Assembly: GCA_907165135.1 (NCBI GenBank) | Contig: OU015569.1 | Span: 10,788,501 to 10,852,500 of the forward strand | Source of the DNA: Oikopleura dioica | Lineage: Eukaryota; Chordata; Appendicularia; Copelata; Oikopleuridae | Direction of reading: 5' to 3' | DNA length: 64,000 bases | Part shown: positions 12,637 to 24,793 of the stretch, in pieces | How the letters are laid out: each line of letters opens with the position of its first letter | How positions within the stretch are numbered: position 1 is the first letter of the stretch | Notes under the pieces: generated by a model | Told to the model about the DNA's origin: nothing | Database searches by the model: none | What the model saw: the letters and a program-made list of their open reading frames with translations, nothing else | Position numbers and translations under genes: made by a program

Positions 12637-14784
12637 ATGTTGAGCATGATTTTCAAACCCCACGGTGGCTTTCATAGGCACAAGAGAATGGAAGAGCCCA
12701 ACCCAGCGCCTCCACCACTGCGAAAGAAGTTCTTCTGGGTGCTTTTTTATATTGCCGGGTGCACCTTCACGGTCATTTACTGGAAGAAGTCCATTGAGAA
12801 TTTTTACTCTTATCCATCATTAATATCAGAAGAGCAGAAAAGTTCCAAAGAAAAACAAAGTAAAAAAAAAAACAGTTTTTAAATCTCATTTTCAAAATCA
12901 ATCTTTTTTAGCATGGACGTTTCCAAATATCAACATTTGCGCCAATTCCATGCACTCAAAAGAAGTTGACAAAATCATTTTTATCAAGTTGTTTTTCAGC
13001 TTTCATTTTTGTTAATTTCGACAAGCTCAAACTAGAAATGGCGGGACTTAATCACACTGTTATCGAGCAACTTTACGGAAGCTACAGTACTCTAGGTAAA
13101 TGACACCGGGGAGGGGGGAAAACTAAAAGATACACGCAGGTGGCTTTCCGAAAACAGTTTGGAAGGATCTCATCGACAAAAATGTTTACAATGAGAGAGT
13201 GCCGGACAATTTCAAAGAGCTGAATGAGATCGATCTTGCGGCGCTTTTCGAAAACACGCGCTCTTTTTACTTTGTCGTTCAGCTAAGGGATAGCACTCTC
13301 ACTAGAAATGGAACAACTACCGTAGCAAAAGCTCGAATCCCAATCCAAGTGCCAAATAAATACGCACGACTGCCGAGACGAGTGGGAGTTCAAACGGACC
13401 ATCGCGGGCACCTGTCTCCAATACAACCCTCAGAAAGCGTTCATGGGCTCTGGAGAGCGATTCGAAATGCCGAAGCGAGTAACTCTTACGCTTTCAATGG
13501 GCTACAATTTTAGGTACCGCAACTAGTAAAAATCATTGAGAATTCATTGCCCAGTGACACTTCCTTTGGATGGAATGGGTACAACGAAGGTTTCACCATT
13601 TACTACCCGCATTTTTCCGAACTGATTCCGAGCCAACACAGTTCCTTCAGTTTATCAGCCGGTCTAACTCCGGGTATGAATCGTTTGAAATCAACGAGGA
13701 CTAACAGTTCTTCCGGTAGTCATCGATTTTCAAAATGTTGAAAGAACTCTTCTTGGTTCTCCTTATACGAAATGCAAGCCGACGGATACGTCAAATTCTT
13801 ATCTAAACCAAAAAGTCGATTACTACCGAAAGGAAACTTTTGAAATTCAGTATTTTTGCCGGAGAATTTTTTATTTTCGAAAGAGTCGATAGAATCTATG
13901 CGAGTTTACGCGGCTGCTCATAGATATTGACAAGAAATGTCACTGCTATCCGAGCTACATTGACAATATAACAGGTGATTCTTCCTTGACATCAACGATT
14001 GCCTTTGACCATGGCCTTTTCTGATAGAGCTGTTCACTATTGAAGAGTACGAGACTGAAAACCCGCCATGCAACTTCTTTCAACACGCAGTCTGTGTTTC
14101 CGAAATCATTGACCACTTTCAACTTGTTTCTGCTGGCACATGCATTCCTGCTTGTACTGAGCACTCATTCAAGCCTCAATCAATTCAGGTTTCATCATTT
14201 AAAAAACGCTCATTTTTAAAGTCAAGACTAAGTACATGCAAGTGAGCGAGCGAAGAAGCAAGGACATCCACGAGTATCTAAATATCCCCGATGACATCTA
14301 CATTGCGTCAATGGTTTTAAAGGTTTAATTTTCAAGGCAATTGCATATTCATCATTTTAAAGCTCTCTGACGAGGTGTCTGTTGTATATAAAGAACAGAG
14401 CACATATGATCCGTCCAAATTTATCGCAGACATGGGAGGAACTGCCGGAGTCGTCCTAGGTGACTAAACTTTTGAGAACTTTTAATAAGCTGAAATTAAG
14501 GACTCAGCCTCTTGAGCATCCTAAAACACATAGAAAAGATGTATCTCAATTTACTTGATAAATTCCGCTCAATATTGATGAATTACAAGCTCAAAAGAAG
14601 CCAGACAATGATGGCCAAAACACAGACAATGAATATTTCCCAGAATTTTCCAGAAAAGGTAAAAAAAAATTTGACTTGAAAATCTCACTTCTGAAATTGC
14701 TGGATGAAAAAATGCTATCTGGGCACTACTTAGAACACGACTTGCTGCATAAATAATGAACGTACTTTTCTATGGCTTGTATAA
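12637..14784 (+). CDS. DEG/ENaC-family (acid-sensing-like) sodium channel subunit
   Basis: The exons join into a channel subunit with a short N-terminus, a first membrane segment near 12730-12800 (KKFFWVLFYIAGCTFTVIYW) ending NFYSYPS, and TWTFPNINICANS, the post-TM1 FPAVTICN motif. A cysteine-rich ectodomain follows (GTCLQYNP, KKCHCYPSY, CIPACTEHSF). The pre-TM2 and TM2 region is IADMGGTAGVVLGLSLLSIL, matching the DIGGQMGLFIG selectivity region. Two membrane spans and a large extracellular loop are typical; subunits trimerise. Several ectodomain introns are very short and need non-canonical borders. For example, a GA-AG intron of about 46 bp before EWEFKRTIAGTC is suggested, and a 30-bp gap separates YFCR from NLCEF. 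Exon borders there are tentative. AATAAA lies at 14843-14848. Confidence 0.85.
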
Positions 14785-14939
14785 TTGAATTCTGGCTAGG
14801 TGTTAACTTTGTGTGTTGATTTTTTTATTGTGTTGCATTATAAATAAACAAGATTGCAGATTGAAACTTTGAAGAAAGACACGAGTTTGAAAGAATTCAC
14901 CAGAAAAGAGGACAATGGGATAAGCAAGTTAACCTGACT

Positions 14940-15020
14940 GGGGGTCCCATTCTAGGTCCCCGCAGGGTCCCGGGGCGGGTGCCCCCTGCCGTCTAATTCT
15001 TTCGAAATGGTATCCGGACG
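14940..15020. repeat. GC-rich repeat-like patch with short palindromes
   Basis: This patch of GGGTCCC and GGGGCGGGTGCCCC-type short inverted strings stands out from the AT-rich surroundings. It lies between the DEG/ENaC 3' end and the homeobox 3' end. The rest of 14785-15278 shows nothing else. Confidence 0.4.
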
Positions 15021-15278
15021 AGACAAGACTGTCATAGATTCAAGTACAGTAGTAGTGCGCTCTAAAGGCTTAGTGGTAATATACCACCGTCAAAAATACG
15101 TTGATATATGTGAGTACAAGTGCTAGAATCACTGAAAGAATCATTTTATACTCAGATATTCGTGATGGATTGGGTAGAAGGTATTTACAGTTTGATAGGC
15201 GGAGAGTATTGAATATTTACTTGTTGCGAAGATACGGAATGGGTCTATATCTGCCAGTCGAAAGTAGCTGAGGAAGGT

Positions 15279-18125
15279 TTAGTATCCCCAAGGAAAACTA
15301 GAAGGGACGGCGGCTGGGAGGGGCTGCTGCGACGACGTTGAACTTGGATACTGCCCTGATTGATTGTGTGTGTAGTAGTTTGGAGGGAAGTAGTTGTGGA
15401 CGCCGTAGTTGCTCGCGGAATAAGAGGATTCGTTTGAGGAAGTGTACGAAGAGGGCTGGTAGACAGGGAAGCCCGCTTGTCCTAGTCCTGCCTGCGAGAC
15501 ATCTGGAGGGATGAAGTTGCTTCGCAGGGGAATGTTGGGTAAGAAGTTCGGCAAAGCTGTGTTGACGGAGAACTGGTCGTCATTGGTTCGCGATTTTTTG
15601 AGCTTGTAGCGGTGGTTTTGAAACCAAATCTTCACCTGAAATAATTATCAGCAAACCGCGACTGTTTGTAAGGAAAACGAAAAGGTGGAGAAAAGCGCTT
15701 TTTAATTTACGAGTTTGGACTATGGCAGCTTCCGCTTCCGTAGTGAGAACGGGGACGATATGTGTGTGCCCAAACACCTCTCGCAGAAGTCAGTAGGCCC
15801 GCCAGTTGGGTCATAAATCTATCGGTGCCTAAATGGCGCGGTAAATACGCGGCATATTTTATACACACCTCCGCCCAATTACCCTGTCATACGGTGCAAA
15901 TATTAATTCCCAGTTTCCACTTTTGAGGGGTAAAACAAAATCGCCAGTCCCGCAATACACACGGTAAACAGGCCACTTGACGCCCTCGAAAGGTCAATGC
16001 AACTGTATGTCTGATTCACGCTCAGGTACGACGACCCCTGTAATATAGAATTATCGCATCCGATTTCTTGAGCAATGGACCGCCCATAATGAAAATTTAT
16101 TACACTCAAATTGTGTCCAAATAGGGCAGTAAATATCTCAGCTCGATGCTCCTCGCATATGTATTTGCATTCACATGCATTTCGCAGGCATCAAAGGCAA
16201 CAGCCGAAATTTATGCCTTCCGAATTGCGATGCCAAAGGCGCTGCCGGCGGATGTGGACCCAATTAGGGATGCTGACTGGGTACCGTAATGTGACAAGGG
16301 CACAAATAAGCCAAACGCTGGGAACCTGCCACCGGGCGCGTCAGTTCTCTGCGCAGCTACAATTAGAAAAAAAGTGATGAACAAACAAGTAGCGCTGCAT
16401 TTGGCAGTCGATAAAAAGAACTTGGGGCAGGAAATCCGCGCATTTTCAAAATTGCTGAATCATGACTTCCATCTTCTCAAAAACAGGCCTTCCATCATTT
16501 TTAACAAAACGATTTTTGGATGTAATGTTTCCCAAAAAAGCGCCGGCGCATCAAAGAAGCTTCGGAGTGATTTATTTGTGAAGGGGATTATTATGGAGAG
16601 GCGGTGTTCTGTGTCCCGCTGGAATCACTTCCGCCTTGCTCCTTAGTTGCGTCCGGCCGAGAATGATCATGTGACATAGATTTGTCAAAGCAAAACATTT
16701 TTAAAATGGAAAATTACCTGGGTAGGAGTTAGGCTGATAGAATGGGCAAGTTGTTCGCGTTCGGGTGCGCTGAGATATCGTTGTTGTCGGAATCTGCGCT
16801 CGAGCTCGTACGTTTGTGCCTAAATGGTGATGGTGATGATTTGAGGAGTTATAAACTAGCTTTAAAACTGTAACAGCTGGGAAAACGAGCAGGGGGCGAA
16901 TAGTTCCGGCGAAAAAGGTCAGAGAACCGTGCGAAAACAAGGATTCAATTTGAGGATGTATAGGAGAATTATAAACCGCGAGCTTGTAGTGTTGCGGTTC
17001 CCAGACTGACTAAGTCCACTACATATACAGTCGGCCTGTTTGCTAGTCAATCAATTTTACGTTTTCTCCAACACATTAGTCTCTCACGAGAGTTAATTTA
17101 CTGATTTGCGCGCGGTGAGCGGGCCCATTCTCACAAGCTGCTGCTCAGGAAATGCTTTGTCAAGAAAATATACTGTCTTGCTGTTTAGAAAGGGGGTACA
17201 ATTGGTAATTATTGCGACAGAGCGTGATTTAAGAAAAGCGAGCTGAAGAGAACATAAACAAGCGTTCGAGTTGTGTCAGCTGGAAACCGCACACGTAAAT
17301 GTGTAATAATTATACTAGTCGGCCTTTGTCTCTGGAACTTGGACACAATTGGTTTCCGTGAGGCGGGCTCTCTGAAGTGGAGAAAAAGACGGATGTGCGC
17401 GTGTGTTCCTACAGAGTTCCAGTCTGGAACTCGGCCCAGACCACTACTGTAACTCAGCTTACCTTTGTAAAGAGAATTCGGCGCTTCTTCTTCTTGCTCG
17501 GCGGTCCGTCTTCATCCTCTTCATCTCCCTGCTTCGCGTCTAGAAAAGAAGAGTCAATTCTAGAGCAGCTATATTTGCGAAAAGAAGAATCGGAGAAAGC
17601 TAAGCCCTTCTGATGTTCTCCCTTTATGAATTGGTGGGAATGGAAGTGGCAAGTGTCACCAGATGACAGAACACATACGGCTCCGTAAATTCAGCGAAAT
17701 TCACGCGGCCGCTTTGAAGCGCTTTGAACTAGGAGGAATCAAGTTGATATATTTGAACACCTTCAGTTTGTGTTACTTTCACGAAACACGAAGAAAAACA
17801 CAAGAATTAGTCCACTGGGGTGTTCAATCAAGGTGCTTGATTTACCTTGCAAGTGATGGTCTGCCTGGTCGGCCCAGCTCTCGACGCTGCTCGTTCGGTT
17901 CGAGCAGTCAGATCCGATAGTTTCGTTCGTCTCGAACCCTCTCTCCCCTGGATATCTTCCATCGACCGCGTCGTACGGTTGATCATTGTGGCTCTCGCTG
18001 AATTGCTGCTCGATCTTCTGAACGACCGAATTGAGTTCGACGGAGAAGTTCGTCTTGCCGCTCTCCAGCCCGACTGAATGTCTCTCGTGCTCTTTGTGCA
18101 TGTCTCTGCGGATGTTAAGATCCAT
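15279..18125 (-). CDS. NKX2-2: NK2-class homeobox transcription factor (NK2.2-like)
   Basis: Four exons (17846-18125, 17463-17539, 16718-16819, 15279-15635) with GT-AG introns join in phase to about 272 residues. The homeodomain spans three exons: [11 protein letters not shown], then [20 protein letters not shown] and [14 protein letters not shown], then [16 protein letters not shown]. Tyr54 of the homeodomain (QNHRYK) is diagnostic of NK2, and [21 protein letters not shown] matches NK2.2 better than NK2.1. The exon-1 segment [12 protein letters not shown] could be a degenerate TN (Groucho-binding) motif. The C-terminus is Ser/Pro/Tyr-rich. The family patterns ventral neural tube and endoderm. 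The kilobase-sized introns hold no other gene and may carry enhancers. Confidence 0.92.
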
Positions 18126-18499
18126 TGCGACAAAAAGGGATAAGTGTTAGATAGATAGATTACAGTTCTCAAGAGTACGTCAAGTGTAATCCGGCGGGAA
18201 TGTAATTTCAAGTGATAACTCTTCACGATGATGAGGAAGGCCGCGGCGAGAGGGAACGCGCCCGGACACAGCGCCGCCCAGCGCTCCTCTCACAGCGCCA
18301 CCGGATAGTGTTTGGCAGCTTCCGCCGATGAATTTCGGTTATTCTAAGCCAGCTCAGAACATATGTTATCCGGTGCAATTCCTTACTAACTTCATAGTAG
18401 AAGAACTTTTTAATAAAAAGATGCATCTTACTTTTTTATGAAAAGAGTTTGAAAGAGACCATGATGGCCACTTCAAATTAAAAGATAAAATTATCATTC

Positions 18500-18888
18500 T
18501 TGAAAAAAAGGTGGAATTTTCGAAGAGGAGAAACTCAAATCGGAAAAATTGCACCGACGAACGCTCAAAAATTGCTCAAAAGAGGAGAAAAACGGGTTCT
18601 TTTTCCTACCCAAATTGCTTTTAAAGATGGTAAGATATTCAGAAAAATCTTGAACAGCTTTCACCTTCAGATGATGAGCCTGCAGCAAAGAAGGCAAAGC
18701 AAGATGAAGTGAATGAGAACCATCAGTGTCGAAGCTGCCTCAATCCCTACAATGACGAGCATCCCGAAGCGATCATTATTCCTTGTGCACACAAGTTCTG
18801 CTTCAATTGCATCTCAGCTCTCCCAAAGAAACATTGCCCAAACTGCCGAAGGAAATTCTTTAGCAAAAATGTTTACAAGACTCATTGA
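18500..18888 (+). CDS. RING-finger protein (C3HC4), 5' end uncertain
   Basis: A GT-AG intron (18630-18670) links a basic leader to an exon encoding a complete small RING: CRSC, then CAHKFCFNC, then CPNC, ending KTH at 18888. Such domains bind two zinc ions and recruit E2 enzymes, so this is a probable E3 ubiquitin ligase. The start is not clear: no ATG in the right frame was found in the first exon, so an upstream exon or non-ATG-containing leader may be missing. The gene is divergent from the homeobox gene. AATAAA lies at 18964-18969. Confidence 0.6.
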
Positions 18889-19894
18889 GCCCTTCTCTGT
18901 CTTTTAGTTCACTCTGACAATCGCACAACACGATACACTGGAATCTTGTACCGTCGAGAAAACAATAAAAAATACAAAAAAAATCAACATCAAATTTTCG
19001 TTCGGTATCTAGATTTTATCACGTGTTCTTGTCTGATAATCGAATGATTAGGATGATAAACGATGTTCTCCAGCTTTTCTAGAGTGGGCTCAGTCGTCTT
19101 GATAAATCCGCAGCACTTATAGAGTCACTGGTGTGGGATTTGTCTTTCCGCGATGATTAGCAGACTTGGGTGGCAGGGCTTATCCAGCACCGCCATTATT
19201 TAGTGGAGAGAGTACTCGTGCAGGCACTTGGAGAGAGCGCTACCGAATTCTTTCGCTGTCAGGCGACGCAGCAACTTCCACTTCAGGGGATCCATAAACC
19301 CGCCAGCCTCGAGAGCTGTGGAAACCTTCATCGTCAGCGAGGACAGTTTTACTTGACAGCTCGAATTGCTCATTTAGCCCAATTCACTGGCAATAAATTC
19401 GAACCGCGAGTCTGGAGAAACCCCAGTTCTATTCATCTTCACTTAAGAGCCAGACTTGATCAACTAACGTATTTGTCATATGTTTGCTAGGACTGGTAAT
19501 GCAGCGCTGATGCGATTTAGACATGTTCCAACAGCGAAGTGCAATCTGTTAAAGTTAGGTGGTGTAATGCGCCGGAACAATTTGCACCGCGCACACGTTT
19601 CCTCGATAAACGAGGACGATTATCGCCCCACGGGGCGAGCTGGGCATGCCCCCGGGCGTGAGCTTGAATAAATAATAAGTCGGTTGGGCGGAAGCAGATG
19701 AGCAGTCCAAAACTTTCCAAAATCTGTCGAGCCACTTTTACTGTAGTTTTGAAAGATAGCAACAGAATTTTTAACATTATATTTTTTATCTAAAATATTT
19801 TTAATCACACTACTAATTCTGATATTCATATTTTTTGCGTTGAGAATGATTTATTTTACATTGATGAAATGGAAGTGTTGCTTTGCATTTGTTT
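18889..19894. other. Intergenic stretch, RING 3' UTR and GPCR 3' UTR
   Basis: It holds the RING polyadenylation signal and a GC-rich palindromic patch near 19624-19662 (CCCCACGGGGCG and GGCATGCCC-type strings). Open frames at 19170-19670 lack coding signs. No gene is supported. Confidence 0.35.
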
Positions 19895-22321
19895 TTAGTA
19901 GTCGTCTAACAGATCGCAGGACTGTATGTTTTTCTCGTCTGAGAAGCCGGAATCTGAGAAATCCGAGCAGTTTGTTCTGGAGCCAGCGACGCTTCCGGCC
20001 TCGCCCTGCTCTTTCTCCCACACCTTCGCGGAATCGCTGCTGCGTGGGGACTCGCTGTCAAACTCGCCTTTCTCGCCGAATATTTGCGACGACGGCGCTA
20101 CAAATAGTGCGTAAGAGCTAAATTATGAAACTGGAATTGCGCTGATATTGCCCAAAAAATGTATTCAAAAAGAATATTTTAATTAAAGAAGTTTGGAGAG
20201 CTTCTACTTTTGAATTCGAGGTGATTTACCGGGGCATCACTATCTGCGCATTTATGGCGGCTCATCGTTTATTATCAAGATGGGGCGAGTGTGGGATTTT
20301 CCTATGTTTGCTCACCACTGTGTTGACGCTGTGTTAAGGATGCTGAGAACATGTCGTCATCTCTGGACACCTTGAGGTGGGTAGTGAACGTATCTCGGGA
20401 CTGCCGTCGCGAGGAGATTTCTTTATACACCGACTGAAAGTGAATCAATGAAAACAAGGAAGAGGAGAAAAAGGTGGCAATTACCTGGATCTCTTTGTGC
20501 ACTTTCCATCGTCTCATGATTGCATTTTTCATCTCCGTCGAAGTGAAGCAGTAGAGGAATGAAACTATGATACCGTGTGTAGAGGAAAATAGGACTGACA
20601 GCGTGGTGCAAACATTCGCTATATCCCGAGGAACACCATTTTCTACAGTGAGATAAGGGACAATACTGTACTGCGCGCCGAGGAGTGGTATCATGGAGAG
20701 AGTAGCTTTCGACATCCTTAATTAGTTGTTATCATTTCACAATACCGTATTGTATTTAGAATATTAGAAGTATATCCAGGTGTATCTTTTGTAAAACGTT
20801 CCGATTGTCTACCTGATTGTGAAGTTACCAGATCCCGCGATATGCTCTGGTGCTCGCAATTTTTTGATTATCTCGATAATCAAAATGAAGAAAATGATCA
20901 GCCCCGTGAAGACAAAGAAGTTGATCGGGTAGTTGAGAATTTTCTTAAAATAGAATGATGACGCGCTCTTTTTCTTAGCATCAGCCACTTACATCGTACT
21001 TTTCATCTACTGAAAAGCACTGGAAACTTCCATTTTCCCGCGTGTACATTTTATACACCCATAAGCCAACGACGCAGCCGGGGAAGCCCCAGGAAAGCGC
21101 TATAAACCAATGCATCGGGTTGAAATTTTTGAAGAGGATGGTGGGCTGCTTCTGGAGCAGGACAAGGTAGAGCCCCTCGCAGACGAGCCATGCAAAGCAG
21201 GCGATGATCGAATAATTGATAAGAACTGGGTAGATCTGACACAGGAAGGTGAACTTCTTCTCGTTCCTTATGTGAGCCACGCAATACTGTTCGTAGTGCG
21301 CTTCCATCTGCGCAAGATCCTTCTGTTCTAGTTTCGAGAATTCGTAGTTTTCAAGATCGTTGATCAGGTCTGGCAGGTAACTGTATTGTTCTTCCATTCT
21401 TGGCGTTCTCCACATAAACGTCACTTGCGACCAAATAAAAAAAAGTGACCTAGAAGTCCTCATTATCTCAAAATCTCTTGAAATCGCACTGACCTCAACA
21501 TGAAGGTGAAAAGGAGATTCATGTGAATGTAAACTCGTGTGCATTTTCGAAGAAAAAAGGACATAAGCAGGAGCGAAACAATTGTTGTTATGAACGATAA
21601 GATCGAGAAGATCATCAGCATCTTGAGCAGCACCGTCAGGGTGCCCAAATCGTACGGCTCTTCGGAATTAAGAATCGGACCCGAAGAGTAGTCGTAGTAG
21701 AAGTCGTCTTCGTAAGAAGTCGAGTTAGAGGCAGATTGATTATACGACGAGCTGTAATCCGCGGTGTAGTCTGGCGCGTAGAGGCTGCAATTTTGCTGCA
21801 AATACTCTGAAAAGTGAAAGTTTGAAATCAGAACTCCAATGACGAGACGGAAAATTTAACTTCAATAAAATGTGTCTACCTAATGAGAGTCAAAATAACT
21901 CACGTATGTGTGTCTCGCGGATGCTATGCCAGCCAGCAGGGCGTTCAGGATCAGCTGTGCCATTCTGAAAGTAGCCCTGAGGAGAGCAGTCCCTGTAAGT
22001 AGTCTCGTTTTGTGTCTGAAGGAGAGAGTCAGTCGGACAATCGGTCTCCAGCCTTTGTCCGTGCGGCGTTTCCGTCCAACAATGGCTCAGCTCGAAGATG
22101 GTCGGGCAGGCAGCTAAAACGCGAAAAGTTAGTTTTCAAAGAAGGTCATTTAGAGAACCGCACAGGTCACATTGAGCCTCGTCGCAGAGGCCAGGCAGTT
22201 GACAGCCCTTTTGAGCGAGCGACACATAATGGTAGCATTTGTAAATTTCAGTTGGTATTCTGTTGTTTCTTTCAAAGATCCCATTATGTTTTGCGTCTAA
22301 AAACCGGGCTCCGAAACTCAT
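19895..22321 (-). CDS. Class B1 (secretin-family) GPCR, PTH-receptor-like
   Basis: About eight exons on the minus strand. The N-terminal hormone-receptor domain carries SHCWTETPHGQ, CPTDS and YRDCSPQGYF. TM1-TM2 contain CTRVYIHMNLLFTFMLR, TM3 ACFAWLVCEGLYL, TM4 LSWGFPGCVVGLWV, TM6 KATLSMIPLLG and TM7 TTLSVLFSSTHGIIVSFLYC. The long, acidic first extracellular loop (about 21290-21400) and the TRxYIHM motif recall parathyroid-hormone receptors; calcitonin or CRF types are alternatives. The last exon (19895-20097) encodes a Ser/Asp-rich cytoplasmic tail ending LLDDY, typical of arrestin-phosphorylation tails. Firm 3' exons are 20316-20433 and 20493 to about 20728. The first ATG (22321) lacks a signal peptide, so an upstream exon may be missing. 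Confidence 0.8.
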
Positions 22322-22732
22322 TTTTCTTCTAATTTTAACGCCTTGTTTATATTTATAAAACGCAAGAATTTATCGTTTTAATAATTGATCTGCGTTCCTT
22401 CACAAATGGGGTTAAAAATCTTCTCTGGGCAGTTTTGGCCCATCAGTAGCTTGCTTTAAAATCTCGACAATATTGAATATTCGTAAAGTCTTTTTTGGAT
22501 TTTAGGAAAGCGTTTAAATTAAAAAGGTTTCGGATCCCGGCGCTAGTGTGTTAGATACGGCGCCATTCGTAATTTTAATTGATATTGTTCTATACACATC
22601 TATCGGTAAGCCATTTCTCTATCTACTGACCATAGTGGATAAACTAACGGCCAACGAGTTAACCAAACGGTGAATAACGTGAGCAGAAAAGCCTCCGGGG
22701 GGAGGCACTCAAGAAAAATTTCAGAACTTATT
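22322..22732. other. Intergenic, upstream of the GPCR
   Basis: AT-rich sequence with no supported gene. A missing GPCR signal-peptide exon could lie here, but I could not identify one. Confidence 0.3.
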
Positions 22733-23045
22733 TGTCAGAACAGGGGTCTAAATATCAGCCGAAATCCTAGTGCGAAAGCGAAGCGAAAGCGAACGTTTTT
22801 TTCAAATTTTTTGCGAAGCGAAAGCGAAGCGAATTCTTCGCCCAAGTGCGAAGCGAAAGCGAAGCGAAATATCATTGAAAATTGCGAAAAAAAGGCGAAA
22901 ATTTTTTCGCTTGAATTGATACGCATTTTCTGGCAAGAATCTTTAGCAATCAGCAACTCAAAAGTGATGATGATTTCGAAAACTATTTTTGGGCAGAAAA
23001 TTACAAAAAATCTGTTACTGTACTTTTCAGCTCGTCAATATAAGC

Positions 23046-23848
23046 CGAATGGTGGGTCTAACTGTTGATAATTCCAAGGTAGTAATAAACACTACAGCAG
23101 GGGTGACCATTTGGGCATCGGGCAGTCGGGCAAAACGGTCAATTTTCGGGCAAAATGTGTTCGGTCTGGCATTCGTTCGGCTCAGCCCCTTAAATTTGGC
23201 GGGGCAAAAGCGGGCATTTCGGGCATTTGGGCAAGTTGGGCACTTTCGGGCAATTCGGCGCTTTCGGGCAGTTGGTCAAGCCCGCGCCGAGGAAAATTCC
23301 TAAATTTCGCATTCTTTACAACTGTTTTTGCTCTTTTGCTCCTCTAACTGAATCAAAAGCCCCTCGAAACTTATTTTTCTAGCCCTTATCTATCGAAAAT
23401 CCCATCACCAGTCCAATTCTGTTGACTTGAAAATCGAAAATTAATGCCCAACTGGGCGGTTGAGGCACTTTGGTTGCCTGCCCGGCCGGGCATTTTCTGG
23501 CGTTTCGGGCATTTCGTCCACTTGCCCGACTGGGCAGTTCGGGCACCTCGGCTCGGACGGGAATTCGGACGGCGCAACTCTTGGCCCTTGATTTCGGCCG
23601 GGTATTCGGACGGCCAACCGATTTCTTGCCCGAATGGTCACCCCTACTCGATAGGAGATAACTTATCTCAGATATGATATGGCGGTCATCTTCGATTCTA
23701 GATAAGCCCTGTTCATAAAGATCATTCTTATCATTCAAAAATTATTCTAGCATACTTACAATAAAAACGGCTGGTGACAACGAGATTTCCGGTAATTAGC
23801 TTGCTAACCGGTCACTCCTTGGATTTATCAAGAGTTTGACCCACCATT
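23046..23848. mobile_element. Second nested inverted-repeat unit
   Basis: AATGGTGGGTCTAAC and TGATAATTCCAAGG at 23046-23081 recur as reverse complement at about 23817-23848 (CCTTGGATTTATCA and GACCCACCATTAGA). The unit lies inside the 22741-24105 element and itself encloses the 23098-23646 element. Confidence 0.55.
23098..23646. mobile_element. hAT-like foldback element with GGGCA arms (inner copy)
   Basis: Ends CAGGGGTGACCATT (23098) and AATGGTCACCCCTA (23633-23646) are inverted repeats differing only in the first base. The arms are degenerate repeats of GGGCATTTCGGGCA and its complement. The flanking 8-mers CACTACAG and CTCGATAG agree at 5 of 8 positions, so the target duplication is either decayed or uncertain. 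The element sits inside two older elements. Confidence 0.65.
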
Positions 23849-24393
23849 AGACTCGTCTTGACAAAATGGAGAAAACTTGAATTTAAAGCGGCATCAATAA
23901 TGCCCCTCTACAAATCTTTGATAAAGAATCTTCCGAATAACAAAGCCGCTTGCTGTGCGAAAATTAAAGCGAAAATTTTGGAATTTTTGCGAAGCGAAAG
24001 CGAAGCGAATTCTGCTCTCCAGTGCGAAGCGAAGCGAAAGCGAATTCGCTTCGCTTCGCATCGCTTCGCAAAAAAGCGAATTCGCACTGCGAATTTAGAC
24101 CCCTGGTCAGAAGATACTGCCTCAAGAGACATTGGCGGGAGGGGCCCAACTTTTTCAAACGCTCTGTAATGGTGACTTCCCTAATCCCAGTTGTAAAATA
24201 AAAATGCCAGCGGAAACACTTACAAAATTGATTGTCAGACGGCGGTTGTTTTAGACAGGCGATTCCTCGGGAGAGACTTTTTTAGGTTACGCAAGAAGAA
24301 TTTTTATAAAACTATTTTCAACATACAAAAATGTAGTTTCATTGAATCAGGATTGATTTATCTTTTTCTCTCTCTCTTTCTTGGAAGCATAAG

Positions 24394-24793
24394 TTTCAGG
24401 AGGTAGATATCAAGAATTGGGATTTTCTGCCAGACTTTTCTCCCAAAGTTGAAATAGTAACACCCTTATTTTACTTTGAAAACAAAAAATCAAGACCGTT
24501 TTCTATTTTCTATGGAAGCCGAAATTTCGAATTTCAAAGAAATTTTTAACGAAATTTTCGTCAACGATTGCTAGTTTAAGAAAATTCCTAAAATGGTCAT
24601 TTTTGCGACAATCGAAGAAGCCAGATTTGCATTGTAGCACCTCGAAAGCTCAAGAAATCTAAATTTTTGGCTTCCATAGGAAAGAGATAATTGCCTGAAA
24701 TAAATTTTTAGCAGAAAAAATAAGGGGGTCACTATGTTAAAAATTTGAGAAAACACTGACAGAAAATCCGGTTCTTGATATCTACCCCCTTAA
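24394..24793. mobile_element. TTAA-flanked MITE, type 1 (piggyBac-like)
   Basis: The right end TTCTTGATATCTACCCCC is followed by TTAA (24790-24793). The left end GGAGGTAGATATCAAGAA is its inverted copy with a decayed TTCA in place of TTAA. About 400 bp, no coding capacity, with an inner inverted pair (TATGGAAGCC and GGCTTCCATA). TTAA targets are the hallmark of piggyBac. Confidence 0.55.

Larger units (their letters stand above)
22741..24105. mobile_element. hAT-like foldback element with GCGAAGCGAAA arms (outer copy)
   Basis: Terminal inverted repeats CAGGGGTCTAAAT lie at 22741 and, inverted, at 24093-24105. They are flanked by a 7-bp duplication GTCAGAA (22734-22740 and 24106-24112). Just inside each end are runs of the simple unit GCGAAGCGAAAGCG, direct at the left (22773-22870) and inverted at the right (23990-24080), so the arms can fold back. 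CAGGGGT ends and 7-8 bp duplications are known for the hAT superfamily. No transposase frame is present, so it is non-autonomous. It contains two more nested inverted-repeat units. Confidence 0.75.

Noticed and set aside
22741-24105. CRISPR-like or plain satellite array
   Set aside because: The repeats are degenerate, lack spacers, are inverted between the two ends and sit within inverted termini with a duplication, in a eukaryotic genome.
22670-24169. Frames rich in Lys/Arg/Ser/Glu (KRKR, SESEAN)
   Set aside because: They are translations of the GCGAAGCGAAA simple repeat inside a mobile element.
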